From positions 434,001-498,000 of the forward strand of contig MBPM02000004.1 in the NCBI GenBank assembly GCA_001695595.3: a stretch of DNA of 64,000 bases, written 5' to 3'. The notes beneath the pieces are model-generated. The model was not told the origin of the DNA. It did no database searches and saw only the letters and a list, made by a program, of their open reading frames with translations. Position numbers and translations under genes: made by a program. Below are positions 13,092 to 22,888 of this stretch, piece after piece (position 1 is the first letter of the stretch; each line of letters begins with the position of its first letter). The DNA is from Plasmopara viticola (taxonomy: Eukaryota > Oomycota > Peronosporomycetes > Peronosporales > Peronosporaceae).

Positions 13092-13680
13092 ATAGAGATC
13101 ATACTTGCGACCGTTGCACTTGCTGCATTTTATGTTGCCGCTGTCGAACCAGGTCTTTTGCTTTACCAAGACGTACTGGATAGTGAGCCAGATATAGATG
13201 ACGACGAAAATTTCTCAGACCTGGCCACCAAGTAAAGACTCGATCGATTGGTCATGTCGAACAGTGGTACTCTAGTCTTTGCAAGGCATGGAGCAAGACG
13301 AAGTTGTAAATTGGACGACTTCAATGTGACCAATGACAGTGACGTTGTAGCGTGGCACTTGAAAATTTGACAGAGGAATGCCCATACATGCATCAGGCAC
13401 GTCAAATTTCTCACATACACGAAGGGGCACGTAATCAGACGTTACAGACTCTATTAAAGGCGACGCCGTATGAGATTCAGCTCAATGGATTCATCGGGCG
13501 CAGCTCTACTCAGCTGGTGATATTGGAACGAGGATCGATAAGCATTGTTTAAGGACAGACAATAGTGACGACGACATCTCTGAATAGAACGAATTGAGAC
13601 CTTTTTAAACATTTAAGCGCGCTAAGCTCTCAGCGACCCATACGTCGGATGGAAGCAGAGCTTTGGTAAAAAAAAAGATA
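13092..13680 (+). pseudogene. Small secreted-protein family 'SP', broken copy in lectin module 1
   Basis: Homologous to the minus-strand copies at 32.0-32.6 and 62.5-63.1 kb, each lying tail to tail with a lectin gene. The position of the start codon at 63078 is ATA here (13092). The following frame, LATVALAAFYVAAVEPG, still looks like a signal peptide. Later blocks NDSDVVAW, SAQWIHRAQL and TDNSDDDISE match the other copies, but they lie in different frames with several stops. The gap to the lectin stop codon is under 200 bp. The function is unknown and no domain was recognised. Confidence 0.5.
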
Positions 13681-13856
13681 CTATTACAACAAGCTTTTAT
13701 TGCGATCGAGTGCTTAGTAAAATCGCTTCAACTTGCTTTACTTACTCGCAAGAGAAAAAAAATGTCACCTAGCCTCTACTATTTTGCGTTTCTCGCATGT
13801 ACTTTCATGCGCAAAACGCTTTGTCTAAGAAGAGGCATAGCCACAGGCTTGGGACG

Positions 13857-14402
13857 TTAAATCGGTTTCCACAAGCCACTGAGCGCATCAACTTCTTTTC
13901 CACTGCGCCCGACAAATCCAGCAAGTTTATGTCCTTCTGGAGCTGCACAGCTAAAGAAATTGTCGGCGTATCTCTTATGTCTGCCGGCTTCATAAAAATC
14001 ACCTTTTTGGTTGTAAAGCTTGATAAAACCAATGCGCGCTATACGCGTATACATGTTCGCGAGGTGCACCTCATACGAAACAATATAGTCGTTGGAGGCA
14101 AGAGGGTACACCGAACAATTCTTTTGCGAGCCGTGAAATGAATCGTGACTCTCATTTGTCTCAGACACGATCGTAACGCCAATGCCATCCAAACGCTCGA
14201 CACCGCAGAGCTTGAGCGTCGTCAAAGTTTGTCCGGCGGTAATGATATCCGTGTCTGCAAAAGCTACGCCAGAGGACCCGCCAGCGGATTTGCAAATAAA
14301 AAGGTTTTTGTGATATTTTTTAACTTGAGCTTTTTCAGGCATAGGGTCACCTTGGCCTCGAACGAGCGCAAGCGTTGTCAAAACGTGAAAGAGGAGCTTC
14401 AT
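13857..14402 (-). CDS. Secreted jacalin-like lectin, paralogue 1
   Basis: 181 codons from the ATG at 14402. That start is chosen over an in-frame ATG 30 codons upstream because it begins a clear signal peptide (MKLLFHVLTTLALVRG) and aligns with both paralogues. Residues about 36-181 fit a jacalin-like lectin domain, a beta-prism sugar-binding fold: an N-terminal Gly-rich entry (AGGSSG, 40-45), ERLDGIG (69-75), FHGS (89-92), the strand ARIGFIKL (122-129), and a C-terminal GFVGRSGKEVDAL holding the GxxxD sugar-site motif (G168, D172). Four cysteines (37, 66, 96, 152) match those of the paralogues, which suggests two disulfides in an exported protein. Unlike the other two it lacks the poly-Gly linker after the signal peptide and has a Lys-rich linker instead. 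The frame is intact. Sugar specificity cannot be told. Confidence 0.8.
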   Translation of the reverse strand: MKLLFHVLTTLALVRGQGDPMPEKAQVKKYHKNLFICKSAGGSSGVAFADTDIITAGQTLTTLKLCGVERLDGIGVTIVSETNESHDSFHGSQKNCSVYPLASNDYIVSYEVHLANMYTRIARIGFIKLYNQKGDFYEAGRHKRYADNFFSCAAPEGHKLAGFVGRSGKEVDALSGLWKPI

Positions 14403-14436
14403 CGAAGAGATCGGGTGGCTGAAAGAAAGAATGTTT

Positions 14437-14444
14437 GAAAATGA
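14437..14444 (-). promoter_or_regulatory. Candidate initiator (TCATTTTC) of lectin gene 1
   Basis: On the minus strand TCATTTTCAAAC lies about 40 bp upstream of the ATG. It resembles the oomycete initiator consensus (TCATTYY...). The paralogue at 31126 has TCATT at a similar distance. Inference from motif and position only. Confidence 0.4.
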
Positions 14445-14837
14445 CTCGTTTAAAGGACAAGTGCCTGAACGCTTAAATAGACGATGTGGCATTAGTCACG
14501 AATGTAGAGTTGGTAACAACGATGTGAATCAAGAACGAGGATCAAATTCGGGGTAGGTAAGGTGTTTTGCTTTAGTGCGTACAATACACCCACCCCCTCT
14601 TCCAAATTATTTCTTATTGGACAAGACCGGGGCTGAGTGCTACTCACACGCCTTATATGTTTTTTGTCTGTATGTCATCACACGGAACGTGAGAACGTAT
14701 TCAGATTTGTACAGTGTAACATGGCACAAAAGGCACTATCCATCCCGGTTCAAGCGAAATTTTACATACCCAAAAAATAATTTTCTTGGATTCGTATAAA
14801 TAGAAATATGTTTTGCAATTGCTCTCAGACGATTGTT

Positions 14838-15245
14838 AAAGCCGCTGTGCACGAAGATGGACGTGGGACGTCGTAAAACAGACGCACTACAACGCAACGT
14901 TGTCGCCAGGGCCACACCGTTGCTTTATATGGTCAAAACGGAACCTTACTTTTAATGGTAGTTTAGAAGTTGGGGCCATACTTCCGCCTAACTTCCCAGA
15001 AGTTGTACAAATTTTGGATTAATGGTGACCATTAGCCGTCGCAAGATCACGCTTCTCATCGCTTACAAAAAAAAGAACGGGGTCAATAACAAGGTTAATT
15101 TAATTTCTTTAGTAATATCTGCAAAAGAAGTGTTAATACAAGACTATTGTTACAGACCATAGCAGGGTATAAGTAAGCTGAGAGTCGACGAAGGAGCTTT
15201 TGCTAAGCGAGCTCGTATGGGCTGTATGTAATTAGCATGTTTGCT
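14838..15245 (+). pseudogene. Degenerate copy of gene family X, upstream of lectin 1
   Basis: Starts with AGCCGCTGTGCACGAAGATGG (the first 20 bases also occur in the minus-strand copy at 60.57 kb). The frame KPLCTKMDVGR then LLYMVKTEPYF parallels TEPLCTKM and LLYNLAK there. Farther on, AAGATCACGCTTCTCATCGC matches 28196 and ACAGACCATAGCAG matches 28304. The order X, lectin, SP with the lectin facing away from X is the same as in the 60-63 kb module, but inverted. Several stops make it a pseudogene. The function is unknown. Confidence 0.45.
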
Positions 15246-15904
15246 TTAATTTGATCTTAAAGCAACGTCAATTTTGGCCTTATGGACGTTTGAAGTCTTC
15301 TTACCGGCCTGCCAAAATTTAACAAGCTTTCTCTGGTGCTCTCGCTCGGTGTATTGGTCAAGGCTTACCACAATTGCTCATAAAAGTGTGAAATTTTAGA
15401 TTGTGCCAAAGTCTATCAAGTCTAGAATAGATTTCTACATCTGTTTACACCTGCATACATTGCCAGCAGCCCATCGTTACTCGTTCTTCGCATATAAGCT
15501 GTTAAACCCTTGATAACTAAGCTTTTATATTTGACATCAACGGCACACCAATCTTTTACTGGTGACCTGTCTATGATGGCGTAAAAATTTTTCTAGGAAT
15601 ATCTAAAAGCCTTTGGGCGAATTTGAGGTTATTTTCGTTGATCATAATATGCCCAGAAGATGTTTTTTTCTCGGCAACAATTAAGCTTACAGAGATAAGG
15701 CCCGATTCCTTAACCCTACTTTGGGTCGTCTACGATGACGACTTGCCTATCCATGACATTGCAAAAGAGAAAGTATGTTTGAGGCTGGACTCTTCTTACA
15801 CATTACTATCTTTTAGCCCAATTTCTGTACTTCAAAGCGTTAAGTGCGCGTTAAAAAAATCCTTGAGCAGCCCATATTAATATTCAGCTTAACTTGTTGA
15901 GGAG
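15246..15904. other. No recognisable gene
   Basis: Contains one 85-codon frame (15623-15880, +) with no recognised motif and no copy elsewhere in the window. Nothing else is supported. Confidence 0.4.
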
Positions 15905-17306
15905 TGCTTTGTGGAGCCTAGAGCATAGACTTTGCACGTAAGCTCAAACACCTTACGGCTTTTCAGCTGCCTGGGACCGGATCGGCTGCACATGCAACCG
16001 TCTCCCTAGAACCATAAGAGCCAGAATCTCTTACAAGCAGTAAGAACTGCTCGTATGACAGATGCGAGAAGGTGGCTCGATTCATCTCGGTCTCCAGAAC
16101 TCTTGAAAACTGACTTGCGTAGGCGTAATAACGTTACCAGGTGTAGTGTAGTCACTCAGCACCCTCTACAGAGGAGGCGTCCAAGTAAAAGAAAATCTTC
16201 CAGTGAACAACCATTAAGTAATTCCGGTCTTATGAGGATAGACGGCACGATAGATTGACCTTTTAAAATTTCTTTTTACTGTCCATTTTTGATTTTTCAT
16301 TTTAAGTTTCTAAAAGCCATCATTAAAAAAAGGCGATACTTCAGTTTGCAAACCCCTAAAATACCGATAGAGTGCCCATTCACCATTCCATTAATGCAAA
16401 AAGCCAGCTCTCACTGCAAAAGCTTGGCTTTACGTAACGGCTTAAATATCTAAACCAAAACGGTCACTATGTAGAGACATAATGGATTCTGCGTGTTCGA
16501 CAACATGGAGGTTAAGGACTAGTACGCTGACGCCATTGATGTCGGAGATGATTATATTGCTTTAGGCAAGCGCAAACAACAGACATGATCGTCCGAAAAT
16601 TACAGCCTCGAGTAATTGAAAGCTAATCGTTAATCTTCAGCAGATTCGGCCTCTGTTGTTATATTTAGACTGGGTTTGAAGGTCTGGCGTCTGCGAGTAA
16701 CTAAATTGTTTCCTGATGCGTGATTAGCCATGTATGGGCACTAGGTGAACTATTTCAAAGCCAACGAGAATATAGCTACTTTGGTTTTAGTCACCAAATG
16801 TAATTTTGGGAAAGTATACCTTTGATGGAACATGTTCTCCGCAGTTAACAATTAACAGCACCTTAGTTATTGCACGTTGGGTCTCGTTTAATGGTTGACC
16901 GAGTCACCGAATATTCTTCCCTTTGTGTGACGAAATCTCGTGCGGTGTATTTGATCCCTCACGATAAAAGCATACACTTAATTATTATACACAGGTCACT
17001 GATTAAGCTTCATCTGCGGAGGGCAAGCACGGCGTACTAAGCAGCTTGTTTTGCGAGATCATGTTAAAATTACACCGCTGAATGCATGTTGAACAGGTGA
17101 ATGGCTTCACAGTGTTTACAAGTACGTTACAGTTAGTAATTACATATGGTAGCCGTTTATTGGTCAAGATAAATATATTTACTTCGGTTTTTACTTTCTC
17201 CTCAACAGATCAATGTAGAAAGGTACAACATACTTCTCTTTACAAAACGGGAAGAAGCCAATCGAGTAAATTAGTGCAATTAATTGGGCGGGTCGTAGGA
17301 GTCTGA
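15905..17306 (+). repeat. Inverted segmental duplication, left arm
   Basis: Matches 53367-54640 in reverse orientation along almost its whole length. Shared blocks include TTTGTGGAGCCTAGAGCATA, the run around ACAGATGCGAGAAGGTGGCTCGA, and TAAGCAGCTTGTTTT near the right end. A third, more diverged copy lies at about 29700-30420. The arm contains a 67-codon frame (16055-16258) that is also open in the other arm (54239-54505, -), with shared peptide LRRRNNVTRCSV. This is weak evidence for an unknown small gene. The solo LTR at 17062 interrupts this arm only. Confidence 0.8.
17062..17207 (+). repeat. Solo LTR of the first copia family
   Basis: 146 bp, TGTTAAAATTAC to CTCAACA, flanked by the perfect 5 bp target duplication GATCA (17057-17061 and 17208-17212). 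No internal element sequence is present, so it is a solo LTR left by LTR-LTR recombination. The reverse-oriented duplicate at 53.4 kb has the unoccupied site. Confidence 0.95.
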
Positions 17307-17520
17307 ACTGCGGTAGTCTAATTGAAAGTCCTTAACCGACTCCACTCGATGGAGAAGCACTTTTGAAGCGCCAAGGAAGGATACTTTATGAGCTCGGTAG
17401 GGGTGAGGGACGATCACCGTTTGCGCAACAAAAAAAATCCGACAATGACGCAGGATGGAAGAACTAAAGTCGCTCAACCTGAATGATGGGGTTAGCGGTT
17501 GGCGGCTCAAAGTCAACTTA
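17307..17520 (-). repeat. Repeat shared with 20.78-20.99 kb
   Basis: The minus-strand frame LTPSFRLSDFSSSILRHCRI closely resembles LTPRFKLSNFSSCILRQCRI in the plus-strand frame at about 20820-20880. The two then diverge in frame. It could be a tail of the gypsy debris at 20.6 kb or an unknown repeat. No function is assigned. Confidence 0.4.
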
Positions 17521-19585
17521 TATTCACGTTATGTATGAGCTGACATTTGTGGCTTGCAGACGCCGGACGTTTCGTACCAGCCTAAAAATTTTTATAAACG
17601 GAATGATTTTAGCTAAAGACCCAGGACACAGGCTCATTTAAGTAAGACGTGAACGCTTTCATGCTTGGTCTAACTATTCTTCTAGCTTGTTACATTTGAT
17701 ATCACTCTTTGAGCCTACTTCTAACCCGTTGATAATGGATCGAGACCAGACTTTGAAGCACCACGAATGTCTTTGAAACACACGGCACCACAACTCACAC
17801 ATACAGGTCGAACACTTTGCACAGTGTCTGGGCAGGCGCTTGTCAATATGCTTCTAATTTTTTCCTGTATCTGTTTAAACAAAAATGTATGTTCAAAACT
17901 GCGCGCATACGCTTATGTCGATAATGACCGACTGCCACCCGATCGATGGCTCCGAGAAATCATTGTCGTCATCTCTTTACGTCTCGTTGAGATTAGCTAA
18001 AGTGCCTCTGTTGCACAGGCCTATCAGCGGTATTTACAATTTAACATGGCTTTCAAGTTGTTTAAAGACGTGAAACACTTGTGCACTAATCTAAACACGC
18101 TTCGCGTAAAGTCAGTAAATGCACATGAATTTACAGGTCCATATTTATGCGCAAAAACATTTTTTGGCTTCGTTTCCCACATACGAAACCTCATCTGCTC
18201 AAAAAGGTGTGTATGTACGTTGTGAAGTCCTCGTACGCCACGACTTTGACGTCTGGTACCCATGCCTTTAAGATTGAGCCAGCAAAAATTGGTGCGGTCG
18301 CGGCTTCAAAAATTTCGTACTGGAGTCCCTACTGCAGTGACCGTAGTGAAATGCGTTGATTCCGGCTGCTAGATGCTATATCTTGATGCGATAAGATCGG
18401 TCATCTCGTGGCTGTGCGTCGCGCATCTGAGGCTATGTTGAAATCACACACAAAGACCAAAGTCTGCTCGGCTGCTTATGTAATAAATGGATAATTTAGT
18501 CGGTGGAGGGACTGGATAATGCCTCCCGGATCTCATTTACAGCCTGCTCGTCTAGCCCCAACGTGCTTAGAGCAAAACTCAGTACTACCACTGCAAGCGC
18601 GGCTTACATCTAATCATCAATAGTCTTCGCGTCTGTGCTGCCTGGCAAATACTCAGGTCGCTTTTAGATTAAGAAGCAACAAACAAATTACTTTGCGTCT
18701 TATAGCTATCCGAAGTTTCTTTTTGTGAGTGCACTGACAGAGACGTCGTTAGACTGATTGATAGTGAGCATCACCGCATTCTAACTTGCGGGCTTTCACT
18801 TTTCCGGCGGCAGCGACGGCTTCCTACTCATCGAGCCTAATTTTTCTCTTTAATACCGCGATTTATATCCCGTGGCTTGCACAGTAATAACCAGACATTG
18901 ACTGACCGCTGCTATAATATATGGTTCGGCTTAACTACGTTGTGATAAAGCTACGCAGTCAACGCTGACATACAGCTGCGCGTGCGTTTTTTCCACATCA
19001 ATGGACGACGGCCACACGGAAGCTCTAGTCATACGTTATGGTCAAGCGGTCACTCCTTCCCCGTAATTACCGAAATCGTCGCAAACAGCCGCTTCGTGAA
19101 TGGTCCTAACGCATTAAATGTACACTTGGACTATACTGGACGAGCCTCATATCGCATTCCCATACTGCTTATACGGGTCTTTTGAATATATGAGATAGAC
19201 GACTTTAGAGTGCATTGTTTGTGCACTGGAAATTTCATTACTAAGCTACTATGTAAACAAGGGGCACTGAAGTATAAGATATGACGCACAAAAACATAAT
19301 GCGGTGAGCACCAAGCATAGCTTAATGCTGAGGTACAAATCTTGAGGTTTTTCAATAACTCGAAGTACTTTCACGTCATTTGCAAGGAGCCCTGTCATCA
19401 GCTGCGCACTGGTTCAATTTGATGACATAAGCAAGAGCATGCTAGTCACGCTTAATTATTCCCTATACAACTAGGGGATCCTAACAGTGAGCTACGCGCT
19501 GTTAAGTTCGATATGGACTTGCTTGATGCTCTGCTCATCGTCGATTAAAATGACGTGAAGTGCGTGCAAAAGACATTTTCAAATA
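17521..19585. other. No recognisable gene (2 kb)
   Basis: Only short overlapping frames on both strands (at most 79 codons), with no motif and no recognisable copy elsewhere in the window. Confidence 0.45.
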
Positions 19586-19774
19586 TCATGACACATAAGG
19601 AAAAAAAATTAAGCCTTGAAAGGCCTTCGGCGCAGCATCGCGCGATTTCGATTGGCTCTTTCTGACAATCAGATTTTCTAGCGTGTAAGCCATCTCGCTG
19701 TTGCAGCGCCTCTGTACACTGAAGGAATCGGCGCTTTTTGTCGACGGATTTATTATCTGATGCCCCGCTGACAA
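19586..19774 (-). repeat. Diverged repeat with coding-like peptide, copy 1
   Basis: The minus-strand frame contains SEMAYTLENLIVRKSQS. The segment at 21169-21399 (-) contains YEMAYTLIYLSDRQKD in the matching place, and the DNA is shared around GCGTGTAAGCCATCTC. This suggests decayed copies of one unknown coding sequence. Confidence 0.4.
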
Positions 19775-19810
19775 GTTAGACTACGCAGAACTTGTTGTGG
19801 ATGTATTGAA

Positions 19811-20407
19811 ATGTCATCTCGTACCTGCCTGTCTCCCGGCAGTAACAACAATGCCACCCCCACTGCCAGTATTTGCCCCATCTGCATCAAGAGTAAGGTT
19901 GTCACCATCGCTAAGGGTACCATTGCTTTTTTTTCAAATGACGCAAGCGTTGGGCCAGCAGCAGTCAGAATGTTCTCTCCATTAGACCCTGACACGAGGG
20001 GGCAGATTTATTTTGGCGTTTGCAGCCGCTGTGTTTTTTGGTTGACGCTACCTTTCAACAACACGGTCCGATCGAATCAATTGCATCTAACAGTTTTTTC
20101 ACCAGTTGTCGGCGTTCTGGATGGAATTTACAGAAAAATAGATTCAAGCTTTAAACAGCAGCTGCGCACTTTGCCAAACAGAGCGCACCAGCAGCGAAGT
20201 CCAAGTGATACTTTTCTTCTTTTTGACTGGAAGTGCCTTGTTTCCTCTATAAATATGCTTTTAATAGCGTCGAGTACGCAACAGCTTGTCCGACCCATTT
20301 TGGGCAGCCGAAAAGGCTTCACCGAAGCCACGACCGGCACTTTCGGCGTATCTATCACTCCCCGTCTACGGGTTCGTCATCACACAGAATATTGGGTTAC
20401 AAAGTGA
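19811..20407 (+). CDS. Hypothetical ORF, 198 codons, unrecognised
   Basis: The longest open frame outside transposons and lectin genes. It starts MSSRTCLSPGSNNNATPTAS. There is no signal peptide, transmembrane segment or known motif that I can see. Composition is not obviously protein-like, and the opposite strand is also largely open in two shorter frames. It may be a chance frame within old repeat sequence. Listed only for completeness. Confidence 0.15.
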   Translation: MSSRTCLSPGSNNNATPTASICPICIKSKVVTIAKGTIAFFSNDASVGPAAVRMFSPLDPDTRGQIYFGVCSRCVFWLTLPFNNTVRSNQLHLTVFSPVVGVLDGIYRKIDSSFKQQLRTLPNRAHQQRSPSDTFLLFDWKCLVSSINMLLIASSTQQLVRPILGSRKGFTEATTGTFGVSITPRLRVRHHTEYWVTK

Positions 20408-20559
20408 AACATGCTCACGCGACAAGGACGAGCCATTAGCTTTGCGAACAGGAGCGTCACCCATCGCGAGCAGGGGCAACCGTACATTTATTAAAATTGG
20501 GTATCTCGTAACTAATATGAACTAAATTAAGACGACTAAGAAGCTGCATCAAAGCATTG

Positions 20560-20760
20560 CTGCCTTATCAATGAAGATATATCATCGGTGCACGACACAA
20601 TACAGGTTGGAGTAGATAGAATTTGATGCGAATCGACATGGTCGCTTAAGAAAATTGTGACCTTCAAGCCCGGTGATCGTGTCTTCCTATACGTAAAACA
20701 AACCGAACTTTGGCCTTTAAATATTTAGAGCAAGACAAATCGTGATACTAAGGGCCACAT
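20560..20760 (+). pseudogene. Gypsy integrase C-terminal fragment
   Basis: A frame reads IVTFKPGDRVFLYVKQTELW after NRHGR. This resembles the stretch between the integrase core and its C-terminal module in many gypsy elements (DRHGR...F..GDRVLL). The homologous piece at 27140-27220 reads DRHGRQNIATFKPSDRVLL. No LTRs or other domains are attached. Confidence 0.45.
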
Positions 20761-21168
20761 ATGGCATTAAAGCTTACTGAAGGTACCTCTGCATTAGATA
20801 TACCTTCTCTGCAAACGCTTACCCCACGATTCAAATTAAGCAACTTCAGTTCTTGCATCCTGCGTCAATGTCGGATTTTTTGTTGCGCAAACAGCGACCG
20901 ACCCTTCCCCCCTACCGAGCTCGTGAAGTACCCTTTCTTAGAGATAATCATATCACTTGATGCATCCCTTTCACACTGCATGTCATGAGACGCGATCTTG
21001 ACGAGCGTGTCTCCGATACTACCATTTTGTGACGAATTATAGCAGACTATTACGTCAACAGAGCCAACACATCTTGCACCAGCATCGTTAAACTTGCTCG
21101 AATCACTATATATGATAAAGACGCTCGATCAAAAAGTCGGCGGCAAGATCCATTGCTATCAAACACTA

Positions 21169-21399
21169 TTACGACATCGTTGGTTCGATGGTCTGCTCAT
21201 TTTCGCTTAAACGATGCTTATCTACGTGCACATTAAAAATATTATGATACGTCGGATAAGTGTCTTCTAAGCCGCGAGTGTCTGTCGTGGCAGCATCTTT
21301 TTGACGATCAGAAAGATATATCAGCGTGTAAGCCATCTCATATGTTTCAGCTCTTCTGTTTCCTGTCAGAGGTCTGGAGGTCCGTGTCGACAATTTCAT
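21169..21399 (-). repeat. Diverged repeat with coding-like peptide, copy 2
   Basis: Partner of 19586-19774 (see there). The frame is open for 76 codons and starts MKLSTRTSRPLTGNRRAE. Function unknown. Confidence 0.35.
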
Positions 21400-21876
21400 T
21401 CCTTCCGACTCTTTGCATCATGCAGAAACCTTTGTGTTTGTACCAAAATGTCTGGTAATTCTCTTATAGGGGTTTTATACCACTGTGCATTATTTTGACG
21501 ATGTCTTTCCACACCACAGTCTATTCAAATTAGTTGTTTCGGATTGCGATTCAAAAGTATTGTAGGTTGTATCATGCTCTTAATAGCAGCTGCAAATTTT
21601 AACAAATTGAGCGCGTTGGAAGCAATGTCTATGCGTTTATTGCCTTTAAGTGCGTTCTTATCTGACAAAGACCTTTTCCTGATAGCGCCGAGCACGCGCC
21701 AACGGATCTAAACCATCTTTTTATCCAGGTCACATCTCACAATTAGATATGGATCGTCTCACAGCTTCATATGTCTTCACAGATGCCAGTACTGACACTC
21801 TCGGCGGAATCTGTCGTTTTTCGTGTCCAAATTTGTTACCACAGAGAACGATAATAAACAAATTGACGCAAATCAG

Positions 21877-22066
21877 TGTGGATAGATGTAAGCAGATACC
21901 AGTATTCCAGACATGGCTACCTTGGACCGCCAGCCTCGGTCTACGCGAATCGACTGGTGGCATGAGTCGCAGTGAACTGCCGCTTCCTAATAGTCGCTAT
22001 GGAGAAATAGGCATAAGGAACGGTAATACACTACTGCATTTGCATTGAACAGCACAAGAGACTACA
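21877..22066 (+). repeat. 5' LTR of the gypsy element
   Basis: 190 bp, TGTGGATAGATG to GAGACTACA. It shares long exact blocks with the 3' LTR (for example ACATGGCTACCTTGGACCGC). Preceded by ATCAG. Confidence 0.93.
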
Positions 22067-22117
22067 AAGTATACTTTAGTTGCGCGCAGTTCGCAGAAGC
22101 GTATACACGCATTAAAG

Positions 22118-22888
22118 ATGTCACGGATTCGACTAGAGACGGAAAAAGACGTGGACATGTCGGTCTCGCAACCAGTATACGAATATATTGCGCCGCCCAA
22201 GATGAAGGAATGGGACCAAGCCGCATTGGTACAGTGGCGTAGGGAGCGCTGGCAGTATGAGGAGCGTGTTAAGGAACGCTGCAGGTGGACAAATGAGCCA
22301 TTCGAGAATGTGATGCCGGGTATCCGCCGCACGATTGATCCAAACCTGTTAAACTTTCTATCCCAATATGAGTTCGGGAAAGACAAGCAAGACATCTCAG
22401 ATGAGGAGATCATGGAGAAGGTCAAGGAGAGATGTGAAACGATGAACGAAACGTACATTAGCGCTCCGTCGGTACTGTTTAGCAAGCAACTGAAAATGGA
22501 TGTATCAATTGAGGATGTGCCGAGTCGTGTTGCCAAGTATTACATGTTGTTCGAGAGAATCGTTGAGGACAACGGGTTCCAGGAGAATCTTGGTCGGGGG
22601 CGGCCAGGTGATACAGACTATTTGAACCGAATGAAGGAGCGAAACAAAATCCTTGTTGACAACCTCATGCCACCCATGCTGAAGGAAGAGATTCAGGGAA
22701 TGTTGAAGCAGCTCAAATACAAAAGCATCAAGACTAGTGATCAGCTTTTGTACCAGTTGATTCTTGATCGTGCCAAACTGCAGCAGTGGTTCTTCAACAG
22801 AGTTCGAGGACAAGAAATGTCCAGCAGAACCGGTATTACTGGTTCTAAAAAGTCCGTGAAAATATTACCCAACAGAGGGGGTAATTGA
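22118..22888 (+). CDS. Gypsy gag (capsid) ORF
   Basis: 256 codons, the intact first ORF of the gypsy element, starting 52 bp inside the 5' LTR boundary. It is charged and helix-rich, with repeated KERC motifs, and has no zinc knuckle of its own. The knuckle lies just downstream, near 23014-23060, in a shifted frame. Position between LTR and protease, length and composition indicate the gag/capsid protein. The ORF ends early compared with a continuous gag-pol, probably because of a frameshift or stop near 22888. Confidence 0.7.
   Translation: MSRIRLETEKDVDMSVSQPVYEYIAPPKMKEWDQAALVQWRRERWQYEERVKERCRWTNEPFENVMPGIRRTIDPNLLNFLSQYEFGKDKQDISDEEIMEKVKERCETMNETYISAPSVLFSKQLKMDVSIEDVPSRVAKYYMLFERIVEDNGFQENLGRGRPGDTDYLNRMKERNKILVDNLMPPMLKEEIQGMLKQLKYKSIKTSDQLLYQLILDRAKLQQWFFNRVRGQEMSSRTGITGSKKSVKILPNRGGN

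Noticed and set aside
14403..14492. Upstream ATG extending lectin paralogue 1 by 30 residues
   Set aside because: The extension would bury the signal peptide and has no counterpart in the paralogues.
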